Assembly (NCBI GenBank): GCA_014380005.1
Contig: JACMKT010000167.1
Location: forward strand, 1 to 57,106
DNA from: Rhodospirillales bacterium
GTDB taxonomy: Bacteria; Pseudomonadota; Alphaproteobacteria; Rhodospirillales; Magnetospirillaceae
Length of the DNA stretch: 57,106 bases
Direction of reading: 5' to 3'
The translations under genes and the position numbers were made by a program. Below, piece by piece: positions 26,669 to 38,301 of this stretch. Under the pieces are notes generated by a model. That model ran no database searches, was not told the DNA's origin, and saw only the letters and a list, made by a program, of their open reading frames with translations. The stretch's first letter is position 1. Every line of letters begins with the position of its first letter.

Positions 26669-26702
26669 AAAGCCCCCCGGTTTACGCCGGGGGGCTTTTT
26701 TG
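26669..26702 (+). terminator. Rho-independent terminator of pal
   Basis: A 10-bp GC stem (26671-26680 and 26687-26696) with a 6-base loop is followed directly by a T-run, the classic form. Confidence 0.93.
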
Positions 26703-26718
26703 TTGTGTGCAGGTAAGG

Positions 26719-26819
26719 TTTTTACACGAATGAACACGAATAAGGTCGAATTCCAGGTGCACGACCTGGGTCGGCCACACTGCCCCATTCGTGTTTATTC
26801 GTGTTCATTCGTGTAAAAA
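26719..26819. repeat. 25-bp inverted repeat built on an ATTCGTGT unit
   Basis: Arms 26719-26743 and 26795-26819 are perfect inverse copies. The right side contains three ATTCGTGT units spaced exactly 10 bases apart (from 26787). The 51-base centre shows no coding potential. A related core (15 of 18 bases) recurs in the hairpin at 53872-53905, so a dispersed repeat family is likely. Confidence 0.8.
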
Positions 26820-26848
26820 AACGGACCCTGCCATTACAGCAGGGTCCG
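26815..26848 (-). terminator. Rho-independent terminator of the TRAP binding-protein gene
   Basis: On the minus strand a 10-bp perfect stem (26822-26831 with 26839-26848) with a 7-base loop is followed by seven T residues. It abuts the repeat element. Confidence 0.92.
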
Positions 26849-26856
26849 CCACAGAC

Positions 26857-27945
26857 TTATTTCTTCACCGGGTTGGTCAGCACGAACTGGTCGAAGCTGA
26901 ACTCGGCCACCTTCCACCACAATTGAACATCGTCGCGGAATGCCTTCCACGGCCCGTAGATCTTGGCGAATCTCGGGTTCTCCTTGGCGATCTCGTCATA
27001 CAGCTCGAAGGCGGCCTTTTGGGCAGCGATCATGACGTCCTTGGGGAACGGGCGCAAAGCCGTGCCCGCACCCACCAGCTTCTTCAGGCCGGTGATGTTC
27101 TGCACGTCGTATTTGGACTGCATGTCCATGGTGGCTTCGGCACACGCGGTCTCGAAGGCGATCTGGTACTGCTTGGGCAGCTTGGCCCACTGATCCAGAT
27201 TGACGTAAGCCGAGAAGGTCGGGCCGCCTTCCCAGAAGCCAGGGTAGTAGTAGTTCTTGGCGACCTTATAGAAGGCCAGCTTTTCGTCGTCATAGGGGCC
27301 GACCCATTCGGCGGCGTCGATGGTGCCCTTTTCCAGCGCCGGATAGATGTCGCCGCCGGCCAATTGCTGCGGCACCACACCCAACTTCGCCATGACGCGG
27401 CCAGCGATGCCGGCGATGCGCATCTTCAGGCCCTGAAGGTCCTGGACCGATTTGATTTCCTTACGGAACCAGCCGCCCATCTGGGTGCCCGAATTGCCGG
27501 CGGGGAAGTTGATGACGTTGTAGTCCTTGTAGAACTCGCGCACCAATTCCAGACCGCCGCCATGATAGAGCCACGCATTGTTCTGCCGGGCGTTCAGGCC
27601 GAACGGCATGGCGGCTTCGAAAGCGAAGGTCGGGTCTTTGCCCACGTAATAATAGGCCACGCTGTGGCCGCATTCGACGGTGCCCTGCTGCACGGCGTCC
27701 AGCACCTGCAAGCCGGGAACGATTTCGCCGCCGGCGAAAACGCGGATTTGGAACTTGCCGTCAGTCAGTTCGGCCACACGCTTGGCGACAAACTCACCGC
27801 CGCCATAGATGGTGTCCAGGCTCTTGGGAAAACTGGATGCCATGCGCCATTTGATTTCGGGCATGGTCTGAGCAAGAGCCGGTGCCGCAATGGCGGTGGC
27901 GGCGGCGCCCACAGTGGCGGCCTTCAGGAACGAACGTCTTTCCAT
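26857..27945 (-). CDS. dctP: TRAP transporter solute-binding protein, DctP/TakP type
   Basis: The 362-residue protein is the periplasmic substrate receptor of a TRAP transporter. It begins MERRSFLKAATVGAAAT, a twin-arginine signal ending near APALAQ. The DctP-family core includes GLKMRIAGIAGRVMAKLG and AAEWVGPYDDEKLAFY, and is closest to the TakP group that binds 2-oxoacids or other organic acids (ligand inferred). No DctQ or DctM membrane subunits are seen in the window, so they must lie elsewhere. The start has a strong GGAGG site. It is monocistronic with a strong terminator. Confidence 0.93.
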   Translation of the reverse strand: MERRSFLKAATVGAAATAIAAPALAQTMPEIKWRMASSFPKSLDTIYGGGEFVAKRVAELTDGKFQIRVFAGGEIVPGLQVLDAVQQGTVECGHSVAYYYVGKDPTFAFEAAMPFGLNARQNNAWLYHGGGLELVREFYKDYNVINFPAGNSGTQMGGWFRKEIKSVQDLQGLKMRIAGIAGRVMAKLGVVPQQLAGGDIYPALEKGTIDAAEWVGPYDDEKLAFYKVAKNYYYPGFWEGGPTFSAYVNLDQWAKLPKQYQIAFETACAEATMDMQSKYDVQNITGLKKLVGAGTALRPFPKDVMIAAQKAAFELYDEIAKENPRFAKIYGPWKAFRDDVQLWWKVAEFSFDQFVLTNPVKK

Positions 27946-28047
27946 CGTTTCCTCCAGTAATTCTTAGATCCGCACTTTGCGCGCGGTACTAATCAATCCT
28001 GGCATGAAGATGGTGGTGTGACCACAGGGAAACCAGCCCCTTCCCTC

Positions 28048-30267
<2,220 letters not shown>

Positions 30268-30315
30268 CTCATTCCCCACTTGTCCGGCACAAGCCGGTAT
30301 CCAAATATAGTATTT

Positions 30316-31029
30316 TCAGGGGCGGAAGCGGTCAACCAGTCGTGAACGTGCCGCCGGCATGGACACACGGTTGGGCCCTAAAACATGGCGTTCCAGGAAG
30401 AAGCCCGACAGCTTCAACCCCTGGAACACCGCCTCACGGTCGCCCTCGCCGCCCTGGACAAGGAATTCCGGCAAGATCAACAGCTTGTCGCGATAGGGCA
30501 GCCCCGCCTCTGCCGACACCGCCCGCCCGCTTTTCGGACTGACATAGGTCAGATTATCCATCACGCCGGTGGCGGCGCATTGGGTCAAATCCAGGCCGTA
30601 GCCCACATCACGCAGCAGCGCCAATTCCCAATGAACGTAAACACTGGGCCACGCATCGCTTTTGAACGCCTCCAGCAGCGCCACCAAAGCGACGAAGGCG
30701 GCGGGATGGGATTGGCGTTCGGGCAGCACCACATCGGTCAGGGCACAGGCCGAGGCCAAGGCGGACAGGCGGGCGGGATCGTCCAGAATATCGGCGGCAT
30801 GGGCCTGGGCCAGTTCGACCCGATAGCTGCCCAATTGGTCGGCCAGCCTTGCCCGCCACCACGCCTTCACATGGTTGCCCGGTTGCAGCGTGCCGCGATT
30901 GGCTTTGCCCACGCCGCCATGGACCAAGCCGGGATGACGGCCATGTTCGCGGGTCAGCAGGCTGGCGAGCACACCGGTTTCGCCATGGCGGCGGACGGCA
31001 AGGATAATGCCCTCATCCGCCCATTCCAT
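30316..31029 (-). CDS. recO: DNA repair protein RecO
   Basis: The 237-residue protein is RecO, which loads RecA on gapped DNA with RecR. The N-terminal OB fold begins MEWADEGIILAVRRHGETG. The zinc-finger cysteines of other RecO proteins are reduced here to one visible Cys (TQCAATG), as in many alphaproteobacteria. The start overlaps the stop of the small membrane gene by one base (TGATG), so it is translationally coupled in the era string. Confidence 0.93.
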   Translation of the reverse strand: MEWADEGIILAVRRHGETGVLASLLTREHGRHPGLVHGGVGKANRGTLQPGNHVKAWWRARLADQLGSYRVELAQAHAADILDDPARLSALASACALTDVVLPERQSHPAAFVALVALLEAFKSDAWPSVYVHWELALLRDVGYGLDLTQCAATGVMDNLTYVSPKSGRAVSAEAGLPYRDKLLILPEFLVQGGEGDREAVFQGLKLSGFFLERHVLGPNRVSMPAARSRLVDRFRP

Positions 31030-31238
31030 CAGATATAGCTCCAGACCGTCGCCCCAGCCCCGGCCAAGGCCAGCACCATGCCGGTAGCGGCAATGCCCAC
31101 GGACCAGCGTTCGATGGGCGGCGGGCTATCGAAGGCCTCGGGCGTCCAGGCGCCCTTGCGCATGCGGTGCTGCAACACCGCCACCATGAGGATGGTGCCG
31201 AGCCAGATGAGGATCAGCCCGATGGCGCGTATGTCCAT
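31029..31238 (-). CDS. Small two-helix membrane protein between era and recO
   Basis: The 69-residue product has two hydrophobic helices (about residues 5-23 and 48-67) joined by a charged loop with RMRKGAW. It starts 13 bases after the era stop and overlaps recO by one base, with an AAGG site. I do not recognise a family. Its tight placement in the operon argues that it is real. Function unknown. Confidence 0.7.
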   Translation of the reverse strand: MDIRAIGLILIWLGTILMVAVLQHRMRKGAWTPEAFDSPPPIERWSVGIAATGMVLALAGAGATVWSYI

Positions 31239-31251
31239 GGAGAACGCCTTG

Positions 31252-32163
31252 TTAGACGTCGAAATCCAAGCCCATTTCGCTGTAATGGGTGCGCCGGTCC
31301 TGCCAGTCTTCCTTGACCTTGACGTGCAGGAACAGGTGAATGCGGCGCTCCAGCAGCTTTTCCAGCTCTTCGCGGGCATTGGCGCCGATGGCCTTGATCA
31401 TGGCGCCGCCCTTGCCCACCACGATGGCCTTTTGGCTGTCGCGCTGGATGTAGATGACCTGATCCACGCGGGCCGAGCCATCTTCACGCTCTTCCCACTG
31501 TTCGGTCTCCACGGTCAGGGCGTAGGGCAATTCCTCATGCAGCTTGAGGAAGGCCTTCTCGCGGGTGATCTCGGCGGCCAGCATGCGCTGGGGCAGATCG
31601 GAGATTTCGTCCTCGGGGAACATCCACGGACCCTGAGGCGAGCGTTCGGCGAACAGAACGGCCAGCTCCTTGAGGCCGCTGCCCTTCAAGGCCGAGACCA
31701 TGAACACCTCGGAGAACAAGCCCTCGGCATGCATTTCCGAGGTCAGGGTCAGCAGCTTTTCCTTAGCCACCAGATCAACCTTGGTGAGAATCAGCACGGC
31801 CTGACGCTTGGTCGCCCGCAGACGGTCGACGATGGCGCGGCTGTCCAAATCATAGCCCTTCTGGGCATCCACCAGCAGACAGATCAAATCGGCATCGGCG
31901 GCACCGCTCCAGGCGGCGGCGACCATGGCGCGGTCCAGGCGGCGCTTGGGCGCGAAGATGCCGGGGGTATCCACCAGGATGACCTGGGCGGGACCGGACA
32001 TGACGATACCCAGCACGCGGAAACGCGTGGTCTGAACCTTGGGCGAGACGATGGAGACCTTGGCCCCAACCAGCGCGTTGACCAAGGTGGACTTGCCGGC
32101 GTTGGGCGCGCCGACGATGGCCACATAGCCACATCGCTTTTCAATATCGGGGATTTCGGTCAT
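31252..32163 (-). CDS. era: GTPase Era
   Basis: The 303-residue GTPase helps mature 16S rRNA and assemble the 30S subunit. G1 reads GAPNAGKST, G3 VDTPGIFAPKR and G4 TKVD. A C-terminal KH domain shows GKGGAMIKAIGANAREELE. The ATG at 32163 overlaps the rnc stop by 4 bases (ATGA) and matches the family start, so the longer in-frame reading is rejected. Confidence 0.96.
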   Translation of the reverse strand: MTEIPDIEKRCGYVAIVGAPNAGKSTLVNALVGAKVSIVSPKVQTTRFRVLGIVMSGPAQVILVDTPGIFAPKRRLDRAMVAAAWSGAADADLICLLVDAQKGYDLDSRAIVDRLRATKRQAVLILTKVDLVAKEKLLTLTSEMHAEGLFSEVFMVSALKGSGLKELAVLFAERSPQGPWMFPEDEISDLPQRMLAAEITREKAFLKLHEELPYALTVETEQWEEREDGSARVDQVIYIQRDSQKAIVVGKGGAMIKAIGANAREELEKLLERRIHLFLHVKVKEDWQDRRTHYSEMGLDFDV

Positions 32164-32846
32164 TTCGTCACATTCTCCAGCATCGCGGTCGCAGCGGCCT
32201 GTTCGGCCGCGCGTTTCGACGTTCCTTTGGCGGCCACAATCTCCACTCCCTCGACTTCGACGGATACCATGAAGATGGGGTCGTGCGGCGGGCCTTCCAT
32301 GCCCACGGTCGTATAGACCGGCAACTTCTTGCCCAGACCTTGCGCCCATTCCTGCAGCGCAGTCTTAGCATCTTTCGGCGGCGCCGCGCTTTCGTCCATG
32401 AGCGGCGTCCACATGCGGCGCACGAAGTTCTGCGCGATCTCGAAACCGGCATCGGCGAACAGGGCGCCGATCACCGCCTCGCACGCATCGGCCAGCAGGC
32501 CGGGATTGGCGCGCCCGCCGGCATCCTGCTCACCCTTGGACAACAGCACCTGTTCGGGCAGACCGATCTGGGCGGCGACACGGGCCAGGGCCTCGCGCCG
32601 TACCAAAGCGGCATGACGGCGGGCCAACGCGCCTTCGGGCTCAAGCGGGAAACGGTGGAACAGCATGTCGGCCACCACCAAGCCAAGCACGCGGTCGCCC
32701 AGGAATTCCAGCCGCTCGTAAGGCGTCGCCTTACGCGGCGCCCGGCCCTGGACGATGGACGGGTGGGTAACGGCCTGGATCAGCAACTCGGGGTCAGCGA
32801 AGTCATGACCCAGCCGCTGGGCGAGGTCTTGCAGCCGGGAGGCCAT
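32160..32846 (-). CDS. rnc: Ribonuclease III
   Basis: The 228-residue enzyme cleaves double-stranded RNA in rRNA and mRNA processing. The signature ERLEFLGDRVLGLVVADML is complete and a C-terminal dsRNA-binding domain (about residues 155-225) ends in KRAAEQAAATAMLE. It overlaps era by 4 bases and starts 3 bases after lepB, the usual alphaproteobacterial lepB-rnc-era order. Confidence 0.97.
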   Translation of the reverse strand: MASRLQDLAQRLGHDFADPELLIQAVTHPSIVQGRAPRKATPYERLEFLGDRVLGLVVADMLFHRFPLEPEGALARRHAALVRREALARVAAQIGLPEQVLLSKGEQDAGGRANPGLLADACEAVIGALFADAGFEIAQNFVRRMWTPLMDESAAPPKDAKTALQEWAQGLGKKLPVYTTVGMEGPPHDPIFMVSVEVEGVEIVAAKGTSKRAAEQAAATAMLENVTK

Positions 32847-32849
32847 GCG

Positions 32850-33593
32850 TTACTCGATCCCCGAAAAGAGGCGCGAATAACGGATAGCCCACGGCCAACG
32901 CCAGACTTCCCACAAAGCGGCGGAACCGTCCGCCGAGAAGAACAGCACTTCCGCCCGGCCCACCAGATTTTCGGCGGGCACATAGCCCACGTCGTCCAGG
33001 AAGCGCGAATCGGCGGAATTGTCGCGGTTATCGCCCATCATGAAGTAATGGCCGGCGGGCACCACATATTCCGGCGTGTTGTCGGCGATGCCGTTATCGC
33101 CGGCATATTCGATGATGCGGTGCTTACGGCCTGTGGGCAGGGTTTCCACATATTGCGGCGCGCGCATGATGTTGCCTTCGCGAGTCATTTCCACGAAGTC
33201 TTCCACCCGCTCGCGCTTCACCGGCACGCCGTTGATCTGAAGGATGCCTTGGATGACTTGGATATGGTCGCCGGGCAGGCCCACCACGCGCTTGATGTAA
33301 TCGACCTTGTTCTCCGGCGGCTTCTTGAAAACGATCACGTCGCCGCGTTCCGGAACCTTCTCCAGCAGGCGGCCACCATTGGGGCCCATGCTGAACGGCA
33401 AGGAATGTCGCGAGTAGCCATAGGCGAATTTGGAAACGAACAGATAGTCGCCGATCAGCAGCGTCGGGATCATGGACCCCGAGGGAATATTGAACGGCTC
33501 AAAGGCGATGGTGCGCACCGCGCCGGCGATGAGCATGGCATAGAGAACCGTCTTGATGGTTTCCCAAGTGCCGCTCGGCTTCCCTCTCGACAT
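32850..33593 (-). CDS. lepB: Signal peptidase I
   Basis: The 247-residue membrane serine protease removes signal peptides from exported proteins. The catalytic Ser is in SGSMIPTLLIGDYLFVSKF and the catalytic Lys in YIKRVVGLPGDHI. Later boxes include GDNRDNSADSR. One N-terminal transmembrane helix (about residues 10-30) is visible, as in the short alphaproteobacterial form. rnc follows after 3 bases. Confidence 0.96.
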   Translation of the reverse strand: MSRGKPSGTWETIKTVLYAMLIAGAVRTIAFEPFNIPSGSMIPTLLIGDYLFVSKFAYGYSRHSLPFSMGPNGGRLLEKVPERGDVIVFKKPPENKVDYIKRVVGLPGDHIQVIQGILQINGVPVKRERVEDFVEMTREGNIMRAPQYVETLPTGRKHRIIEYAGDNGIADNTPEYVVPAGHYFMMGDNRDNSADSRFLDDVGYVPAENLVGRAEVLFFSADGSAALWEVWRWPWAIRYSRLFSGIE

Positions 33594-33667
33594 GAAAATC
33601 GCCGCCTAACTAAATGTTTTATAACAATTGTCCAGTGCCGGAATGGCGGCTGAACGGCGCGAGCAAA

Positions 33668-34114
33668 TCAGCCCGCACGGCTGCTGTCAAGCGAGATGCC
33701 GCCGGGCATGTGGCTAGGCAGCGCGGAAATGACAACCACGGCCTCGGCCAGGGGGTATTCATCGGTCATGGTCAGATCGATACGGGCAACCATGCCGGGC
33801 GGAGTAAGCTCCGCCAGCCGCCGCGCGGCACCGCCGGTCAGCGCCAAGGTGGGCTGGCCCGAGGGCAGATTGACCACGCCCAGATCATGCAGGAAGACGC
33901 CGTCACTGAACCCGGTGCCCAGCGCCTTGGCGCAGGCTTCCTTGGCGGCAAAGCGCTTGGCGTAGGTGGCAGCGCGCAAATCCACATTGCGGCGCTCGGC
34001 CTTGGCCCGTTCGGTTTCAGTAAAGACGCGGGCGATGAAACGTTCGCCGAAACGGTCCAGGGTCTTGGCAATGCGCCGGATGTCGCAAAGATCGTTGCCG
34101 ATGCCCAGGATCAT
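33668..34114 (-). CDS. acpS: Holo-acyl-carrier-protein synthase
   Basis: The 148-residue enzyme transfers phosphopantetheine from CoA to acyl carrier protein. The signature [11 protein letters not shown] at the N-terminus and [14 protein letters not shown] in the middle supply the metal-binding Asp and Glu. The ATG at 34114 overlaps the pdxJ stop (ATGA). It is slightly longer than E. coli AcpS at the C-terminus. Confidence 0.95.
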   Translation of the reverse strand: MILGIGNDLCDIRRIAKTLDRFGERFIARVFTETERAKAERRNVDLRAATYAKRFAAKEACAKALGTGFSDGVFLHDLGVVNLPSGQPTLALTGGAARRLAELTPPGMVARIDLTMTDEYPLAEAVVVISALPSHMPGGISLDSSRAG

Positions 34115-34845
34115 TTCCGCGCCTCGATCATCAGCGCCCGCATGTGCCGCATGGAGGCTTCGAAGCCCACGAAGATGGCCTCGCCCACCAGGAAATGGCC
34201 GATGTTCAGCTCGGCGATGGTGGGAATGGCGGCGATGGGCTTGACCGTGTCGTAAGACAGACCGTGGCCGGCATGGCATTCCAGGCCGATGGCGGCAGCA
34301 TGGGCGGCAGCCTTGATGATACGGGCCAGCTCGGCGTCGCGGGCGGCACCCTCATGGTCGCAATAGGCGCCGGTGTGGATTTCCACCACCGGGGCGCCCA
34401 CGGCGCGGGCGGCGTCCAACTGGCGCGGATCGGCCTCGATGAACAGGGATACGCGAATGCCGGCCTGGGTCAGCTTGCCCACCATGGGCCTCAGCCGCTC
34501 CAACTGCCCGGCCACGTCCAGCCCGCCCTCGGTGGTGCGCTCCTCGCGGCTTTCCGGGACGATGCAGGCGGCGTGGGGGCGGTGGCGCAAGGCGATGGCC
34601 AGCATTTCCTCGGTGGCCGCCATTTCCAGGTTCAGCGGCAACTGAATCTCGTTGGCCAAGCGCTCGATATCGCTGTCCGAGATATGGCGGCGGTCTTCGC
34701 GCAAATGGGCGGTAATGCCGTCGGCACCGGCGGCGGCGGCCATGTGGGCGGCACGGATGGGATCGGGATGACGTCCGCCACGGGCGTTACGGATGGTGGC
34801 GACGTGATCGATGTTCACGCCGAGGCGGAGGGAACGCGCAGTCAT
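34111..34845 (-). CDS. pdxJ: Pyridoxine 5'-phosphate synthase
   Basis: The 244-residue enzyme closes the ring of vitamin B6. The TIM-barrel signature [26 protein letters not shown] and the [11 protein letters not shown] loop are clear. The ATG at 34845 matches the family start; the longer frame is rejected. It lies 22 bases after rsh and overlaps acpS by 4 bases. Confidence 0.96.
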   Translation of the reverse strand: MTARSLRLGVNIDHVATIRNARGGRHPDPIRAAHMAAAAGADGITAHLREDRRHISDSDIERLANEIQLPLNLEMAATEEMLAIALRHRPHAACIVPESREERTTEGGLDVAGQLERLRPMVGKLTQAGIRVSLFIEADPRQLDAARAVGAPVVEIHTGAYCDHEGAARDAELARIIKAAAHAAAIGLECHAGHGLSYDTVKPIAAIPTIAELNIGHFLVGEAIFVGFEASMRHMRALMIEARK

Positions 34846-34867
34846 CTCAATGGCTCCTGGGAGGCGT

Positions 34868-37039
34868 CTAGCTGCGCGCACGTTCGACCGAATTGATGGC
34901 CGGAGTGGCCCGCAGCGCCGCGATGATGTTGGTCAGATGCTTCACGTCGCGCACTTCGATGTCGATGATCATCTCGAAGAAATCGGTGGTGCGGTTGGTG
35001 ATCTTCAGATTGATGATGTTGCCCATGTTCTTGGCGATGACCGTGGTCACCGCGCCCAGAGCACCGGGTTCATTGGCCACCACCAGATCGACGCGTCCGG
35101 CATGGGCATTGGCCTCGCCGCCTTCCCATGAAATGTCCAGCCAGCGTTCCGGCGTATCCACATACTGCTCCAGATTGTCGCAGTCGATGGTGTGGACGGT
35201 GACGCCCTTGCCGGTGGTGACGATGCCGACGATGCGGTCGCCGGGCAGCGGATGGCAGCAGCCGGCGAAATGCATGGCCATGCCGGGGATCAGCCCCTTG
35301 ATGGGGACGGCGTTGGCCTTTTCCTTGGGCGTTGCCGGCGTCTTGGCCTTGTTGAGCTGCACCACGTTGTCGGGGCGGTGCGCGCTTTTGAGTTCCGGGT
35401 AGACGGTGGAGACCACCTCGCGGGCGGTTAGCGTCCCCTCGCCCACCATGGCGATGAGATCATCCACCGTGGGCGCCTTGAAGATCTTCAGGACGCCTTC
35501 AGCGGCCTTTTCGGTGAAGTCGTAGCCTTCTTGGCGGAACGCGCGCACCAAAATGGCACGGCCCAAATCCACATATTGGGCGCGCTGCTGGGTGCGGATG
35601 AAACGGCGGATACGGGCGCGCGCCTTGCCGGTGACGACGAACCGTTCCCAGGTGGGATTGGGCGTCTGCGCCTTGGAGATGATGATGTCAACTTGGTCGC
35701 CATTCTGCAGGCGCGACCGTAGCGGCATGATGCGGCCATTGATCTTGGCGCCCACGCAGGTGTCGCCCAATTCGGAATGGACCGCATAGGCGAAGTCCAC
35801 CGGCGTCGCCCCCGAGGGCAGCGCGATCAAATCACCCTTGGGGGTGAAGCAGAACACCTGATCCTGGAACATCTCCAGCTTGGTGTGCTCAAGGAATTCG
35901 TCGGGGTTGGAGGCGTGCTCCAGGATGTCCAGCAATTCGCGCAGCCAGCGATACTGCCGGCCATCGGTCATCTTGCCGCCATCGGGGCTCTTGCCGCCGC
36001 CGGATTTGTACTTCCAATGGGCAGCGACGCCCAGTTCTGACACCTCGTGCATCTCGTTAGTGCGGATCTGCACCTCGATGCGGTGACGCTCAGGCCCGAA
36101 CACGCCGGTATGCAACGACCGATAGCCGTTGGGCTTGGGCGTGGAGATGTAGTCTTTGAAGCGGTTGGGCACCATGGGGTATTTGGAATGGATCACGCCC
36201 AGGGCGCGGTAGCAATCCTCGACCGAAGGCACGGCCACGCGGAAAGCCATGATGTCCGACAGCTGCTCGAACCCCACATTCTTGCGCTGCATCTTCAGCC
36301 AGATGGAATAAGGCGTCTTCTCGCGGCCCGAAATCACCGCCTTGACGCCGGATTCTTCCAGGGTCTTGCGCAACTCTTCCAGAATACGGCCGATCAAATC
36401 GCCGCCCTGTTCGCGCAGGAAGTTCAGCCGCGCGATGATGGAGGACCGCGCATCGCCGTGCAATTCGGCGAAGGCCAGATCCTCCAGCTCCATCTTGATC
36501 TCCTGCATGCCGATGCGTTCGGCCAGCGGAGCGTAGATTTCCATGGTCTCGAGGGCGATGCGTTTCCGCTTCTCGGGCTTTTGGATGTAATGCAGCGTGC
36601 GCATGTTGTGCACGCGGTCGGCCAGCTTGACCAGCAGGACACGGATGTCCTCGCTCATGGCCAGCACCAGCTTGCGCAGGTTTTCCGCCTGCTTGGCATG
36701 GTCCGACTGTAATTCGATGCGGTTCAGCTTGGTGACGCCATCCACCAGCCGCCCGATCTCGGGGCCGAACAGCTTATCGATGTCCTCCAGCGTGGCCGGG
36801 GTGTCCTCGATGGTGTCGTGCAGCAGCGCCGTGATGATGGAGGCGCAATCCAGCCGGTACTTGGTCAGGATGCCGGCGACTTCGATGGGATGGGAAAAAT
36901 AGGGATCGCCCGAGGCGCGCAACTGCGATCCGTGCATCTTCATGGCGAAGACATAGGCACGGTTGATGGCGTCCTCATCCGCTGACGGATCATAGGATTT
37001 GACGCGTTCGACCAATTCGAATTGGCGCATCATGGCCAT
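34868..37039 (-). CDS. rsh: Bifunctional (p)ppGpp synthetase/hydrolase
   Basis: The 723-residue Rel/Spo homologue makes and degrades the stringent-response alarmone. Domains in order are HD hydrolase ([16 protein letters not shown], about 40-190), synthetase (about 230-350, [11 protein letters not shown]), TGS (about 390-450) and C-terminal ACT (about 640-720). Alphaproteobacteria usually have one such bifunctional enzyme, so both activities are expected. The ATG at 37039 has a strong GGGGAGGG site. It follows rpoZ on the same strand. Confidence 0.96.
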   Translation of the reverse strand: MAMMRQFELVERVKSYDPSADEDAINRAYVFAMKMHGSQLRASGDPYFSHPIEVAGILTKYRLDCASIITALLHDTIEDTPATLEDIDKLFGPEIGRLVDGVTKLNRIELQSDHAKQAENLRKLVLAMSEDIRVLLVKLADRVHNMRTLHYIQKPEKRKRIALETMEIYAPLAERIGMQEIKMELEDLAFAELHGDARSSIIARLNFLREQGGDLIGRILEELRKTLEESGVKAVISGREKTPYSIWLKMQRKNVGFEQLSDIMAFRVAVPSVEDCYRALGVIHSKYPMVPNRFKDYISTPKPNGYRSLHTGVFGPERHRIEVQIRTNEMHEVSELGVAAHWKYKSGGGKSPDGGKMTDGRQYRWLRELLDILEHASNPDEFLEHTKLEMFQDQVFCFTPKGDLIALPSGATPVDFAYAVHSELGDTCVGAKINGRIMPLRSRLQNGDQVDIIISKAQTPNPTWERFVVTGKARARIRRFIRTQQRAQYVDLGRAILVRAFRQEGYDFTEKAAEGVLKIFKAPTVDDLIAMVGEGTLTAREVVSTVYPELKSAHRPDNVVQLNKAKTPATPKEKANAVPIKGLIPGMAMHFAGCCHPLPGDRIVGIVTTGKGVTVHTIDCDNLEQYVDTPERWLDISWEGGEANAHAGRVDLVVANEPGALGAVTTVIAKNMGNIINLKITNRTTDFFEMIIDIEVRDVKHLTNIIAALRATPAINSVERARS

Positions 37040-37124
37040 GAAACCCTCCCCGGCACGCCGCTTCCGGGCGAGGCTGGGGGCGGCACAAGGCGGAGTTCAT
37101 TCGCCATGGCCGCCCCCAAATAGA

Positions 37125-37523
37125 TTACTCGTCGATATCGGCAATGTCGCCACCGGCGACGTCGTCGAAATCGACGCCTTCGTCGGTAACGGTCAGGCCG
37201 TCTTCAATGGCGTCATCTTCGGACGCCATGTTTTCGAAGGCCATTTCGCGGTCAGGCATGAAGGACTCCATTTCGTCCTCCTCCGGCTCATCGACCTCGA
37301 CATGCTTCTGCAGGCTGGAAACCACCGCATTCCGCAGAATTTCGGTATTCACCGTGTCGTCGGCGATCTCGCGAAGCGCGACCACCGGGTTCTTGTCGTT
37401 GTCGCGCTCGACGGTCAACGGGGAACCAGCCGAGATGTCGCGGCCACGCTGGGCCGCCACCAGAACCAGCTCGAAGCGGTTCGGAACTTTAACTACGCAA
37501 TCTTCTACCGTAACGCGCGCCAT
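37125..37523 (-). CDS. rpoZ: RNA polymerase omega subunit
   Basis: The 132-residue protein starts [20 protein letters not shown] and continues with [11 protein letters not shown], the omega core. It aids RNA polymerase assembly and can form a ppGpp site with beta-prime. The C-terminal third is very acidic, typical of alphaproteobacteria. It is first in the rpoZ-rsh-pdxJ string, with a promoter candidate at 37565-37594. Confidence 0.95.
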   Translation of the reverse strand: MARVTVEDCVVKVPNRFELVLVAAQRGRDISAGSPLTVERDNDKNPVVALREIADDTVNTEILRNAVVSSLQKHVEVDEPEEDEMESFMPDREMAFENMASEDDAIEDGLTVTDEGVDFDDVAGGDIADIDE

Positions 37524-37564
37524 AGAACGTCCTTTGATGAGTGCGTTCGTGGGAAAGAGTCCTG

Positions 37565-37594
37565 CTTATATATTGGGGTCGCTGTGGAAAGCAA
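37565..37594 (-). promoter_or_regulatory. Sigma-70-type promoter of rpoZ
   Basis: On the minus strand TTGCTT (37594-37589) and TATAAG (37570-37565) are separated by 18 bases, about 40 bases before the rpoZ ATG. The match is good but untested. Confidence 0.55.
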
Positions 37595-37725
37595 GCGCCG
37601 AGCCATGGGGCATGCTTGCCTTCGCCCTTGCGGCGGTTGGCAAGGACGCCTACCTTAACTCCATTGCATCGGTCCGGGTGTGACCGGGCCGCAGGTGCCC
37701 ATTATTCTTTAAGTCGAGTTTCGCC

Positions 37726-38301
37726 ATGCATTTCTATGACGCCGAGCGCATCGGCCTGTTTATTGACGGCTCCAACCTGTATGCCGCCGCCCGCGCCCTT
37801 GGATTCGATATCGATTACAAGCGCCTGCTGGATTTGTTCGCCTCGAAAGGCCGGCTGATCCGCGCGTTTTATTACACGGCGCTGATCGAGGATCAGGAGT
37901 ACTCGCCCATCCGCCCGCTGGTGGATTGGCTAGACTATAACGGCTACACCATGGTGACCAAGCCCACCAAGGAATTCACCGATGCCATGGGCCGCCGCAA
38001 GATCAAGGGCAACATGGATATCGAGCTGGCCATCGACGTGATGGAGATGGCCCCCCATCTGGATCATGTGGTGCTGTTCTCGGGCGATGGCGATTTCCGC
38101 CGCTTGGTGGAAGCCATCCAGCGCAAGGGCGTGCGCGTCACCGTGGTCTCCACCGTGCGCTCGCAGCCGCCCATGGTGGCCGACGAGTTGCGCCGCCAGG
38201 CCGACACCTTCATCGAACTTCTGGACCTTGAGTCGCAGATCGCGCGTGCCGCCCTGCACCGCGAAGACCGCCACTATCAAGGGGGCGGCGAGCCTTCGTG
38301 A
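37726..38301 (+). CDS. NYN-domain (LabA/DUF88) protein
   Basis: The 191-residue protein has a PIN-like NYN fold. Acidic metal-site blocks are GLFIDGSNLYAAAR near the start and VLFSGDGDFRRLVEAI in the middle. NYN proteins are RNases or RNA-processing factors; the target is unknown. The stop overlaps the GTG start of the uracil-DNA glycosylase gene (GTGA), so the two are coupled. It diverges from rpoZ. Confidence 0.9.
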   Translation: MHFYDAERIGLFIDGSNLYAAARALGFDIDYKRLLDLFASKGRLIRAFYYTALIEDQEYSPIRPLVDWLDYNGYTMVTKPTKEFTDAMGRRKIKGNMDIELAIDVMEMAPHLDHVVLFSGDGDFRRLVEAIQRKGVRVTVVSTVRSQPPMVADELRRQADTFIELLDLESQIARAALHREDRHYQGGGEPS

